From an uncultured bacterium (GTDB taxonomy: Bacteria > CSSED10-310 > CALFER01): a stretch of DNA of 64,000 nucleotides. The notes below the pieces were generated by a model. That model was not told the origin of the DNA, searched no databases, and was given only the letters and a program-made list of their open reading frames with translations. A program made the translations under genes and the position numbers. Shown in pieces: positions 52,212 through 60,759 of the stretch (its first letter is position 1; every line of letters starts with the position of its first letter). The stretch lies in contig CALFER010000017.1 of the NCBI GenBank assembly GCA_937951895.1, forward strand, positions 1-64,000, written 5' to 3'.

Positions 52212-53708
52212 ATGAATCCCATCGGATCACTCCGTTTGTCCACACTCATCGTACTGATCGGCTGCATTCCGATTTCGGCTCCATCGGCCGTCGCCGGGCA
52301 TGATGACGCCTCGATTGAGCTGATCGCACGAACGCGACCGGCGGTCGTCAACATCGAAGCGAAATCCCCGTTGAGCACCCGCATGGGACCGCTGGGAGAC
52401 CTGCTGTCCAAATCTCCGGCTTCCCAACAGACCGGGGATAGAACAAAATGGTATACATCCGTCGCTTCCGGCGTGATCTGGGATTCCATCGGACACATCG
52501 TCACCACAGCCTCACTCATTCAGGATGCAGAACAAATCTCGGTTCGCCTCATCTCCGGAGATGTTTATCCCGCTCAACTTGTCGGCAAGGACGAGGAAAC
52601 CAACCTGGCGGTCCTACAGATCACATCTGAAACCCGCCCCCAGTTCCCTCACCTTTCACCCCGAGATTCCAATCTGCCCGAAGGAGCCTGGGTCGCTCTG
52701 CTCGGATACGGCATCGGAGGTGTTCCATCGATTGCGACCGGTGTTGCAGGAATCCCTCCCGAGCAGTTCGATCCGAATCGAAACTGGTTTCAATTCACCG
52801 CTCCGGTTCGCCCCGGGAACAGCGGAAGTGCGCTGATCGACTCGAATGGTCATCTGGCCGGTATCGTGCTTGGCCGTGAGGAAGACTCGGGATTTCAAGC
52901 CGTCATCCACCTCCTCACCCGTCAGAGCAGTTCATCGGAATCTCATTCGCCCGGTTCAAGATCGAATTCCATTTCCAATTTCGGGATTGCAATCCCGATC
53001 GCCATGGCGAGTGACGTGATTCGTGAGATCATCGCGTCGGGCAATTATGTGAGGGGTTGGATCGGTGTGATTGTCGAGGCGGATAACACGGGAAAATCAC
53101 CTTGTCTGCGTATTACCGATATTGTCGAGGGATCGCCTGCGGACGATGCGGGACTCAATCCCGGAGATCGTCTGCTGAAAATCGATGATCAGGAACTGTC
53201 GCTTCCCTCGGAACTCGGACGACTGGTTACCCGCTCCAACATCGGCCGAAAACTGCCTCTTGTGTACGAACGTTCCGGCACTCGTCAAACGCTCGAACTC
53301 GAAATCAGACCCAAACCGGATCGAATGCCGCAGATATCCGAAAAAGTACAGAAAACAAAGGCCGTGTTGACAAGCAGGGATCTGGGCATTCAGATCGACA
53401 ACATGACTCCTGCTCTCAGGCAGCACCTGAAAGCCCCTCAGAACAACGGCGTGCTCGTGGTCGATGTGACGGATACCGGAATTCTCCATCACGGCGACGT
53501 ATCCGTCGGCGACATCATCACACATCTCTCCGGCCGCGTCATCAAATCTGTCGACGAGTTCAATGAGCAACTCAATGTTACCGATCTCAAAGGCGCAACC
53601 CACCTCACCATCTTCCGGAACGGAAACCAGCTTCAGGTCTCGATTCCACTGTATAAACTGCAAACGCGCGGCACGGCTGATACGATGCAGATCGATCTTC
53701 AGAAGTAA
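52212..53708 (+). CDS. HtrA/DegP-like protein with two PDZ domains and a degenerate catalytic triad
   Basis: The 498-residue protein has a signal peptide (about 1-28), a trypsin-like domain (about 35-260) and two PDZ domains (about 270-360 and 395-490). The HtrA fold motifs are recognisable but the triad is altered. Where HtrA has TN-x-HV, the sequence is VTTASLIQDA, putting Ser101 at the His position. Where HtrA has TD-x-ALL, it reads ETNLAVL, putting Asn131 at the Asp position. Only the Ser region, PGNSGSAL with Ser204, is retained. It is therefore probably inactive as a protease and may act as a sensor or chaperone. It is encoded 6 bases after the anti-sigma factor. Confidence 0.85.
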   Translation: MNPIGSLRLSTLIVLIGCIPISAPSAVAGHDDASIELIARTRPAVVNIEAKSPLSTRMGPLGDLLSKSPASQQTGDRTKWYTSVASGVIWDSIGHIVTTASLIQDAEQISVRLISGDVYPAQLVGKDEETNLAVLQITSETRPQFPHLSPRDSNLPEGAWVALLGYGIGGVPSIATGVAGIPPEQFDPNRNWFQFTAPVRPGNSGSALIDSNGHLAGIVLGREEDSGFQAVIHLLTRQSSSSESHSPGSRSNSISNFGIAIPIAMASDVIREIIASGNYVRGWIGVIVEADNTGKSPCLRITDIVEGSPADDAGLNPGDRLLKIDDQELSLPSELGRLVTRSNIGRKLPLVYERSGTRQTLELEIRPKPDRMPQISEKVQKTKAVLTSRDLGIQIDNMTPALRQHLKAPQNNGVLVVDVTDTGILHHGDVSVGDIITHLSGRVIKSVDEFNEQLNVTDLKGATHLTIFRNGNQLQVSIPLYKLQTRGTADTMQIDLQK

Positions 53709-53721
53709 TCGACGAACAGGA

Positions 53722-54306
53722 TTATCTCATCCCGAGTTTTTTCCTCTGCCTGATGAGTTCGAGCGCTTCTTCGAGTCGTTTTCTGCGAGTGTCCGCCCGC
53801 CTGGCGGCTTCCAGCCATCCGATATAGTGTCGTCGATACGAAGGGGCCAGCGCGAGCCAGTTTTGCCAGATCGCATCATCCTCTCTCAGGGATTCCTCGA
53901 TCCAGGCCGGAATCCGATCCAGTGATACCTCCGGAGCGTCGCCGTTGCGCGCGGTCGGCCCGGAGTTCAGGCCCGCTGCCGTGAGTAAACCTCTTTCCCT
54001 GAGCGACTCATAACGGTTCCGATTGATTGTCGACCACCGACTGTCCGGCTTTCTCGGGGTAAATTTCCGCATATGATGCATGGGGTCGAGATTCCGGATG
54101 ATGCTGTCGATCCATCCGAAGCACAAGGCTTCCTCGACGGCATCGTCATAAGTCATGCCAGACGTTCCGGAGCTTCGATTGACAAACACGAGCCAGACTC
54201 CCGGTGATTCTGAGTGATGATTCCGGAGCCACTCCCGCCAATCCTTGCGCGATTGGCATTCCAACAGATGAAGTGGTGTTTTCTTCGGTCTCGAGTTGGC
54301 GTTCAT
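53722..54306 (-). CDS. YdeI/OmpD-associated family protein
   Basis: The 194-residue protein matches the YdeI/OmpD-associated family: W-x-E/V-W-L near the start, VWLVFVNRSSGTSGMTYDDAVEEALCFGW, the FTPRKPDSRWSTINRNR motif, and a helical tail with PSYRRHYIGWLEAARRADTR. E. coli YdeI is linked to antimicrobial-peptide resistance through OmpD, but molecular function is unclear. It is convergent with the HtrA-like gene (13-base gap) and is preceded on the same strand by the AmrS-type gene after 9 bases, so it may be the last gene of that operon. Confidence 0.85.
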   Translation of the reverse strand: MNANSRPKKTPLHLLECQSRKDWREWLRNHHSESPGVWLVFVNRSSGTSGMTYDDAVEEALCFGWIDSIIRNLDPMHHMRKFTPRKPDSRWSTINRNRYESLRERGLLTAAGLNSGPTARNGDAPEVSLDRIPAWIEESLREDDAIWQNWLALAPSYRRHYIGWLEAARRADTRRKRLEEALELIRQRKKLGMR

Positions 54307-54315
54307 CGTCCCGAG

Positions 54316-55440
54316 TCAACTCCATACGCCCGGAATCCGCGTTCCGCATGCACGGCATGCACCGTCCCGGATGGAATACGATTTCACCTGAAAACCGATC
54401 CGCTCGATCAAACGTGTGTGACATGAGGGGCACTCGGTGTGCTGCGCGGGATGATCCGGAACATTTCCGACATAAACATAGTTAAGGCCGGTTTCCCGAG
54501 CCGTTTTCCATGCCAGATCCAGCACTCCCAGAGGAGTTGGAGGGAGGTCCTTCAATCGGTACATGGGATGAAAACGAGTAAAATGGAGCGGAACGTCGGT
54601 CCCGAGTTCTTTCTTGATCCACTCCGCAAGTTTTTTGAAGTTCGCCGGAGAATCATTCAGGGTTGTCACCACGAGATTGACGATTTCGAGCCAGCAACCC
54701 TTCTTCCGGATCTCAATCAGGTTCTCCAGAACCGGTCCGAGTTCACCTTCGCACACATCTCGATAATAAGAGGGTTCGATCGATTTCAAATCGACCTTGA
54801 TCGCGCGAACCCGCGGAATCAACTCGTCCAGAACCTCCCGAGACCACGTTCCATTCGAGATCACGACCGAATCGATTCCGATTTTTCTGCCGGCCTCGGC
54901 GCAATCCAGCACGTATTCGCTCCAGACAACCGGCTCCGAATATGTGTAAGCGATGAATCGAGCCCCCGACGAAACAGCGGATCGAGCGATCGCTTCCGGA
55001 GTCATGGCTTCCGTTCGGATCTCGTCGGGATCGGCCTGAGCGATTTGCCAGTTCTGGCAGAATTTGCAGTTGAGATTACAGCCGGGAACGGCAATCGAAT
55101 ACGCCTGACTGCCGGGTCGGACATGGAACAGCGGTTTTTTCTCGATCGGGTCCAGATGAATAGCGCCTGGATTCCCGTATGCCAGTGTTTTCAGTTTTCC
55201 GCCATCATTTATCCGGATCCTGCAATGCCCGCGATCTCCCGATTCGATGAAGCATTTTCGAAAGCAAAGTCCGCATCGAACGGTTTTCCCTTCGCCGGGA
55301 TGAAAAAAGCGGGCATCCGTCAATCTGCTCCCCGCGAGCAGTCTCGGGATCGGGATTCCCAGAGAAAGCGCGCATCCGCCGAGAATGCAACCTTTGATGA
55401 ATTGACGCCGATTATGATCGCGGAGTGCCGATTGACTCAT
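54316..55440 (-). CDS. amrS: AmrS-type radical SAM enzyme with an N-terminal Tat-like signal
   Basis: The ATG at 55440 follows GGAGG by six bases and gives 374 residues. The radical SAM motif is C121-x3-C125-x2-C128 (CNLNCKFCQNW), preceded by a Cys cluster (VRCGLCFRKC, GHC) typical of AmmeMemoRadiSam-system enzymes. The segment PGAIHLDPIEKKPLFHV is also diagnostic. Unusually, the N-terminus has Arg11-Arg12 in NRRQFIKG followed by a hydrophobic stretch (CILGGCALSLGIPI), resembling a Tat export signal. Memo or AMMECR1 partner genes are not in the window. It lies 1 base after thiD and is transcribed with thiC. Confidence 0.9.
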   Translation of the reverse strand: MSQSALRDHNRRQFIKGCILGGCALSLGIPIPRLLAGSRLTDARFFHPGEGKTVRCGLCFRKCFIESGDRGHCRIRINDGGKLKTLAYGNPGAIHLDPIEKKPLFHVRPGSQAYSIAVPGCNLNCKFCQNWQIAQADPDEIRTEAMTPEAIARSAVSSGARFIAYTYSEPVVWSEYVLDCAEAGRKIGIDSVVISNGTWSREVLDELIPRVRAIKVDLKSIEPSYYRDVCEGELGPVLENLIEIRKKGCWLEIVNLVVTTLNDSPANFKKLAEWIKKELGTDVPLHFTRFHPMYRLKDLPPTPLGVLDLAWKTARETGLNYVYVGNVPDHPAQHTECPSCHTRLIERIGFQVKSYSIRDGACRACGTRIPGVWS

Positions 55441-55441
55441 G

Positions 55442-56227
55442 TTATGCCTCCGGAATCCACGCTCCGAACAACGTTCGGCCGCACCGTCCATAATCCTTGA
55501 ATTGACGTCTGATATAGCGTCTGGCCTTTTTTATCGCATCGATCAGGGGATCACCCGAGGCCAGGCGTCCCGAGATGAATGATGCAAGACCGCACCCGGT
55601 CCCACGAATCTGTCCGTCGAGTTTCGACGCGCGAAAAACATGTTCATTGCCGTTTTGGAACAGACGATCGATCGGCGCGCCTGCCGCGTGACCACCTTTC
55701 ACCAGGACGGATTCACAGCCCGAACCGATGAGATACTCCGCCGCCACGCGCGGCCAGACCGGATTGTCTGTCCGAGCATGGGTGATCGTCGCCAGTTCGG
55801 GCAGATTGGGAGTCATCAATGTTGTTCGAGGAAGCAGGTTCGACAGCATGCGATCGATCAATACCCGATCTGCGAACATGCCGCCAGCGGATGCCTGGAG
55901 AACAGGATCCAGGACCACGTGAGGGATCGGATAAACGCTCAGAAACTCGGCGAATACATCGACCAGATCGACATGGCCGATCATTCCGATTTTCAGCGCA
56001 TGAATCGCATGATCTTCGGCGACGGAACGCATCTGTGCGAGAAGCATCTCGGGAGCAACCGCCTGATATGCGTGAACTCCCCGACTATTCTGGGCTGTAA
56101 CCGCTGTCACACACGGTGCGATTCGAACTCCGGCTGCACAGAGAGCCCGAATATCCGCAAGTAATCCGGCTCCGCCGGTTGGATCCATACCCCCGGCGAT
56201 CATCACCAGCGGCGCTGCTCGGATCAC
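55442..56227 (-). CDS. thiD: Hydroxymethylpyrimidine/phosphomethylpyrimidine kinase
   Basis: The GTG at 56227 overlaps the thiC stop by 4 bases and gives 261 residues; ATG codons upstream lie inside thiC. ThiD motifs include GGMDPTGGAGLLADIR, TAQNSRGV, VLDPVLQASAGG and the active-site loop IRGTGCGLAS. The enzyme makes HMP pyrophosphate, using the HMP phosphate made by ThiC. The ribokinase-fold Cys in GTGCG is typical of the family. It is directly coupled to thiC and followed after 1 base by amrS. Confidence 0.93.
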   Translation of the reverse strand: MIRAAPLVMIAGGMDPTGGAGLLADIRALCAAGVRIAPCVTAVTAQNSRGVHAYQAVAPEMLLAQMRSVAEDHAIHALKIGMIGHVDLVDVFAEFLSVYPIPHVVLDPVLQASAGGMFADRVLIDRMLSNLLPRTTLMTPNLPELATITHARTDNPVWPRVAAEYLIGSGCESVLVKGGHAAGAPIDRLFQNGNEHVFRASKLDGQIRGTGCGLASFISGRLASGDPLIDAIKKARRYIRRQFKDYGRCGRTLFGAWIPEA

Positions 56228-57507
56228 ACCCCCTCGACTTCCTCGAGCCCTTTGATGGCGCAGAACCGGCCGCACATGCTGCAGACCGATCGATCTTCCG
56301 GAGGCGCTGAGTCACGCACCTGAGCGGCTGTCACGGGATCGATGGCAACTGCGATCTGGGTATCCCAATCGAGTTTCTTGCGGGCTTCTGCCATCCGGTT
56401 ATCCGGATCCATGGCGCCTGGAATTCCGAGCGCGATATCGGCCGCATGAGCGGCGATGCGGGATGCGATCACACCGTCGCGGACATCCTTCAGCGTCGGC
56501 AGACGGAGGTGTTCGGCAGGTGTGACATAACACAGGAAACTCGCACCGGAAAAAGCCGCAATGGCACCGCCGATAGCCGATGTGATGTGATCATACCCGG
56601 GAGCGATATCGGTAACGAGGGGTCCGAGAACGTAGAAGGGGGCATTCCGGCAGAGAGATTTCTGGATCTGCATATTGGTCCCGATCTGATGCAATGGCAC
56701 ATGACCAGGGCCTTCGACCATGACCTGAACGCCTTTCTTCCAGGCGCGCTCGGTCAATTCCCCCAGAGTGATCAATTCCTCGATCTGCGCCCGGTCGGTG
56801 GCATCCGCCAGGCATCCCGGACGGAGGCCATCTCCGAGACTGAGTGTCATATCGAACTCACGGGCGATGTCGAGCAAGCGATCGTATTGTTCGAAGAGAG
56901 GGTTTTCATGTCTGTTTTTCCGGATCCAACGGGCAAGAAACGAGCCACCCCGGCTGACAATTCCCGTGATACGCCCTTGTGCATTCAACCGATCCAGAGC
57001 ATTCCGGGTGACACCGCAATGCACCGTGATGAAATCGACGCCATCTTCACCATGGTGCCGGATGACCTCGAACAGATCATCAGCCGTCATGTCTTCTATG
57101 GATTTTCCCTGCCCGATCATTTTACAGGCCGCTTCATAAATTGGAACGGTTCCCAGCGGAACGTCACAGACAGAGCGGATTTCGCGGCGCATCCCCCGAA
57201 TATCACCACCGATGGACAGATCCATCACCGCATCGGCACCGGCAGCCACCGCGACGGCCACTTTCTCTTTTTCAACGTCCGGCTGATTCAAATCCGGTGA
57301 CGTACCGATATTGGCGTTGATTTTAATCCGAAACCCGGAGCCGACGACGCGGGGCTTTCTCAGGACATTGCGGTTGTTCGCGGGCAGTGCTGCCGAACCT
57401 TCAGCGATGCTGGAACATATCCGATCCACCGTACAGCCTTCGTGAAGCGCTGCCAGTTCCATTTCCCGGGTAACCATTCTTTGTAGTGCGGATTCTCGTT
57501 GTGTCAT
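56224..57507 (-). CDS. thiC: Phosphomethylpyrimidine synthase ThiC
   Basis: The ATG at 57507 lies behind AAGGAAG and gives 427 residues, the short form without the long N-terminal domain. ThiC is a non-canonical radical SAM enzyme; its C-terminal cluster motif C-x2-C-x4-C is present in CSMCGRFCAIK. Other signatures are INANIGTSPDL, DLSIGGDI, FITVHCGVTR, SRGGSFLARW, LGDGLRPGC and MVEGPGHVPLHQI. It converts aminoimidazole ribotide to HMP phosphate in thiamine synthesis. The upstream spacer has a consensus-like promoter and no room for a TPP riboswitch. Confidence 0.97.
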   Translation of the reverse strand: MTQRESALQRMVTREMELAALHEGCTVDRICSSIAEGSAALPANNRNVLRKPRVVGSGFRIKINANIGTSPDLNQPDVEKEKVAVAVAAGADAVMDLSIGGDIRGMRREIRSVCDVPLGTVPIYEAACKMIGQGKSIEDMTADDLFEVIRHHGEDGVDFITVHCGVTRNALDRLNAQGRITGIVSRGGSFLARWIRKNRHENPLFEQYDRLLDIAREFDMTLSLGDGLRPGCLADATDRAQIEELITLGELTERAWKKGVQVMVEGPGHVPLHQIGTNMQIQKSLCRNAPFYVLGPLVTDIAPGYDHITSAIGGAIAAFSGASFLCYVTPAEHLRLPTLKDVRDGVIASRIAAHAADIALGIPGAMDPDNRMAEARKKLDWDTQIAVAIDPVTAAQVRDSAPPEDRSVCSMCGRFCAIKGLEEVEGV

Positions 57508-57541
57508 GTGCTTCCTTTCGATAGAACAGAGACCGATTCCG

Positions 57542-57570
57542 ATCCTACGGCGCGTGCCTGAACGTGTCAA
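57542..57570 (-). promoter_or_regulatory. Sigma-70-like promoter of thiC-thiD-amrS
   Basis: On the minus strand a perfect TTGACA and TAGGAT are separated by 17 bases. The start would lie about 28 bases before thiC, leaving no space for a riboswitch aptamer. Confidence 0.6.
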
Positions 57571-57648
57571 CCGGAACAACCAGCCGTCATCCGGTGTAAT
57601 GAGTGAAGACGGTGGCGGAAGTTACCGGAGAATGGAGTTGGAGCGGTT

Positions 57649-58527
57649 GTGAATCCGAGCAGTCCCTACAGTCAGACCTACATCATCGAGCCTGAAAAAT
57701 CCAATCGAACCCGAATTCCCTGGATCGCCTGGCTTCTCTTCGGCCTGACCATCATCTCAACTGTTCTGGCAGGCGCGCTTCAACAACGCGTCAATCTGAC
57801 CGAAAATCCCTGGCACATCATTTATGGAGTTCCATTTTCGTTCACGCTCCTGCTGATTCTGGGAGTCCATGAATTCGGTCACTGGATCATGTGCAGGTTG
57901 CACAACGTGCCCGCAACGGTTCCCTATTTCATCCCGATGCCGAATCTTCTCGGAACCATGGGTGCCTTCATCCGGATCAAAGGTGCTATTCCGACCCGTC
58001 GGGCCCTGCTCGATATCGGTATGGCCGGACCGATCGCCGGATTCATCATCGCCCTGCCCGCAACCGTCATCGGGCTGGTGATGTCGACTCCAGTTCCCGC
58101 ATTTCATCCCGAAGGCATGCAGATGGGCACATCGATCCTGATGTTGCTCCTGGTGAAACTCATCTTCCCGTCTCTGCCTGAAGGCTTCACGATCACCCTG
58201 CACCCGATCGGCTTCGCCGGCATCATCGGTCTTCTCATCACGTCTCTCAATCTGCTGCCGATCGGACAACTGGATGGTGGCCACATCGCATCTGCTCTCT
58301 TCGGCCGACGTCAGTGGAACATCGCCCGGGTTTTTCTGATTCTGCTGGCGCCTCTCGGCTTACTAGGGAAGGCTGGTGGTTCTGGCTCGCGTTGCTGCTG
58401 TTGATGGGATTCCGACATCCCGTCATTCAGGACGCGATCCCTGGGACCGATCCGCAGGCGACTGGCGTGGTTCACCATCGCCGTGTTTCTGCTTACCTTC
58501 GTCCCGACACCTTTTATGAATCTCTAG
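57649..58527 (+). pseudogene. M50-family site-2 protease gene interrupted by compensating short indels
   Basis: From the GTG at 57649 the frame encodes a membrane metalloprotease with zinc motif HEFGH (residues about 75-79) and the second-site motif LDGGH, plus several hydrophobic helices. After ILLAPLGLLG the frame runs into a TGA at 58402. The expected continuation EGWWFWLALLLLMGFRHP is found one base back in phase, from about 58368. The following family segment GPIRRRLAWFTIAVFLL resumes in the original frame from 58444 and ends in TAG at 58525. One missing base near 58366 and two missing bases near 58430-58441 (homopolymer-like positions) would restore about 293 residues. The cause may be sequencing error or real decay. 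It may be a RseP-like intramembrane protease. Confidence 0.8.
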
Positions 58528-59590
58528 GCAGCGATTCCGCGACTTCGTCAAACAACTCAAGTAACGCTTTAAGTATTTTCGATTCGGGGATCTTCCGGAG
58601 GGGCTTTCCGTGTTGGAACAGGAGCGCTTCTCCCCTGCCGCCCGCAATTCCGATATCCGCCTCGCGCGCTTCTCCCGGACCGTTGACAATGCATCCCATC
58701 ACGGCGACGGTGATCGGTTCGGTCCGATCGCGAACAGCGGCCTCAACCGCCTCAGCCAGCCGGATGATGTCGATCTGTGTTCTCCCGCACGTCGGACACG
58801 CGATCACCCGCGGACCGCGACGACGCAATCCCAGTGCGCCCAGAATCGTATAGGCGGCATGGATTTCCTCGACGGGATCGGCCGCCAGCGACACCCGCAA
58901 GGTGTCTCCGATACCTTCATTCAGAAGGATCCCCAGACCGATCGCGGAACGGATCGCGCCGGTCAGCAGGGTTCCCGCCTCTGTGATCCCGATGTGGAGA
59001 GGGTAGTTGCACACCTGTGAGATCCGCCGGTAGGCATCGATGCTGAGAGGAACGTCGGATGATTTCAATGACAGAACGATGTCCTGAAAACCGAACCCGG
59101 AGAGCAGGTCGATCTGACGCATCGCGCTTTCACACAATGCTTCGGCTGTCGGATGGCCATGTTTTTTCAGAATGTCGTCTTCAAGCGATCCGGAATTGAT
59201 GCCGACACGGATGGGCACCTGGCGTGCCGATGCGGCATCGATGATCTGCCGCACCCGATCGCGCGATCCGATGTTCCCGGGATTGATCCGCAGCTTCTGC
59301 ACGCCTGCTTCGATGGCTCCCAGCGCGAGTCGATAATCGAAGTGGATGTCCGCGGCAATCGGAATCGGAGAATGCCGAACGATCTGTGGCAATGCATCGA
59401 GAGCCGCGCGATCCGGAACGCTGACGCGCATCAGTTCAGCACCGGCGGCTGCGCATCGCCGGATCTGCTCGAGAGTTTTCACCGGATCGGAAGAATCCGT
59501 GTTCGTCATGGATTGCACACGCACAGGAGCGGATCCACCGAGTTCCAGCGTTCCGATCCGAACCGGTCGCGTCTGGTTCCGTCCGCTCAT
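58514..59590 (-). CDS. ispG: 4-hydroxy-3-methylbut-2-enyl diphosphate synthase (flavodoxin-type) IspG
   Basis: The ATG at 59590 overlaps the dxr stop (ATGA) and gives 358 residues. IspG signatures are PVRVQSMTNTDS, INPGNIGSRDRVRQ, and the iron-sulfur cysteines in CPTCGRTQID and MGCIVNGPGEA. It converts cyclic MEP diphosphate to HMBDP in the non-mevalonate isoprenoid pathway. This is the last gene of the tsf-to-ispG operon and overlaps the 3' end of the damaged site-2 protease gene by 14 bases. Confidence 0.97.
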   Translation of the reverse strand: MSGRNQTRPVRIGTLELGGSAPVRVQSMTNTDSSDPVKTLEQIRRCAAAGAELMRVSVPDRAALDALPQIVRHSPIPIAADIHFDYRLALGAIEAGVQKLRINPGNIGSRDRVRQIIDAASARQVPIRVGINSGSLEDDILKKHGHPTAEALCESAMRQIDLLSGFGFQDIVLSLKSSDVPLSIDAYRRISQVCNYPLHIGITEAGTLLTGAIRSAIGLGILLNEGIGDTLRVSLAADPVEEIHAAYTILGALGLRRRGPRVIACPTCGRTQIDIIRLAEAVEAAVRDRTEPITVAVMGCIVNGPGEAREADIGIAGGRGEALLFQHGKPLRKIPESKILKALLELFDEVAESLPRDS

Positions 59591-60747
59591 GAATTCACGC
59601 AATGTCTTGCGATCGATTTCGCCCAGGAGTCCACTTCGATTACCTCATACAAGTCATATCGCTCGATGGGATGATGCCGATCCATGACCGACCGGATGAC
59701 CCGGGGAATGTCCGTGAATCGGATCGTTTCCGCACAGAATGCTTCCACGGCGATTTCATTCGCGGCATTGAGAACTGCCGGCATGGTCCCGCCGATCTCA
59801 AGCGCACGATATGCCAGATTCAGGCAGGGAAAGCGGTCGTAATCCGGCGCATGGAAGGTCAATCGGGCCAGGCGACAAAAATCGATCCGTTCGAGCGGTG
59901 CGTCCCAGTGTTTGCCGGCCGTCATCGCGTACAGAATGGGGAGTCGCATGTCGGGGATGCTCATCTGGGCCATGACCGACCCATCCCGGGTTTCCACCAT
60001 GGAATGGATAATGCTTTCCGGATGAATCACCACGTCGATCCTCGAAGATTCAATTTGGAACAACCATCGCGCTTCGATGACTTCGAGACCCTTGTTCATG
60101 AGTGTCGCGGAGTCGATTGTGATCTTCCTGCCCATGTCCCAGGTCGGGTGCGCGAGAGCATCGCGGGGTGTGATCGCATTCAGATCGAGATCCGGGCGGT
60201 TCCGGAAAGGACCGCCTGAACACGTCAGAATCAGGCGGCGAATCTCTGAGTGTTCCAGGCCGGCGAGACACTGGGCGATCGCCGAATGCTCCGAGTCAAC
60301 CGGATGAATCGTCGAGCCGGAGCGGAGGGCCGCATCCGACACGAGTTGGCCGCAGGTCACGAATGTTTCCTTGTTGGCAATGGCGACATCGAGACCCGAT
60401 TCGATCGCCGCCATGGTCGGAATCAATCCTGCGGTTCCGGAAATCGCGGAGAGAACCGTATCCGTTTCGACGCTCTGCCCTCTGGCCAGTGCTTCAAGGT
60501 GGTCCGGGCCGGTCAGGATACGGACGGTGGTATGCGAAAGAGCGCTTTTCAAGCGTTGTGCCGCTCCGGGTTCCATGACGTGAACCACCTCAGGCCCGAC
60601 TCGCTGAATCTGATCGATGAAGCGATCGATTCGATTGCCCTGTGCGCTCAATGCCTGAATCCTGAATCGGTCCGGAAATCGACTCAGAATGTCGACCGCC
60701 TGCTCACCGATCGATCCGGTCGCGCCGAGAATCACGATATTTTTCAT
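59587..60747 (-). CDS. dxr: 1-deoxy-D-xylulose-5-phosphate reductoisomerase
   Basis: The 386-residue enzyme has the NADPH-binding motif ILGATGSIGEQ, the substrate and metal region VDSEHSAIAQCL, CSGGPF, and MNKGLEVIEARWLF with the conserved Glu. An AGGAGT site precedes the ATG. It performs the committed step of the MEP isoprenoid pathway and lies 12 bases behind cdsA. No RseP-type site-2 protease gene sits between cdsA and dxr, although that is its position in many genomes; the damaged M50 gene is at the other end of the operon. Confidence 0.97.
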   Translation of the reverse strand: MKNIVILGATGSIGEQAVDILSRFPDRFRIQALSAQGNRIDRFIDQIQRVGPEVVHVMEPGAAQRLKSALSHTTVRILTGPDHLEALARGQSVETDTVLSAISGTAGLIPTMAAIESGLDVAIANKETFVTCGQLVSDAALRSGSTIHPVDSEHSAIAQCLAGLEHSEIRRLILTCSGGPFRNRPDLDLNAITPRDALAHPTWDMGRKITIDSATLMNKGLEVIEARWLFQIESSRIDVVIHPESIIHSMVETRDGSVMAQMSIPDMRLPILYAMTAGKHWDAPLERIDFCRLARLTFHAPDYDRFPCLNLAYRALEIGGTMPAVLNAANEIAVEAFCAETIRFTDIPRVIRSVMDRHHPIERYDLYEVIEVDSWAKSIARHCVNS

Positions 60748-60759
60748 GGAAACGACTCC

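Noticed and set aside
57508..57648. TPP riboswitch before thiC
   Set aside because: No conserved aptamer sequence elements were found on the minus strand, and the promoter at 57542-57570 leaves a leader of only about 28 bases.
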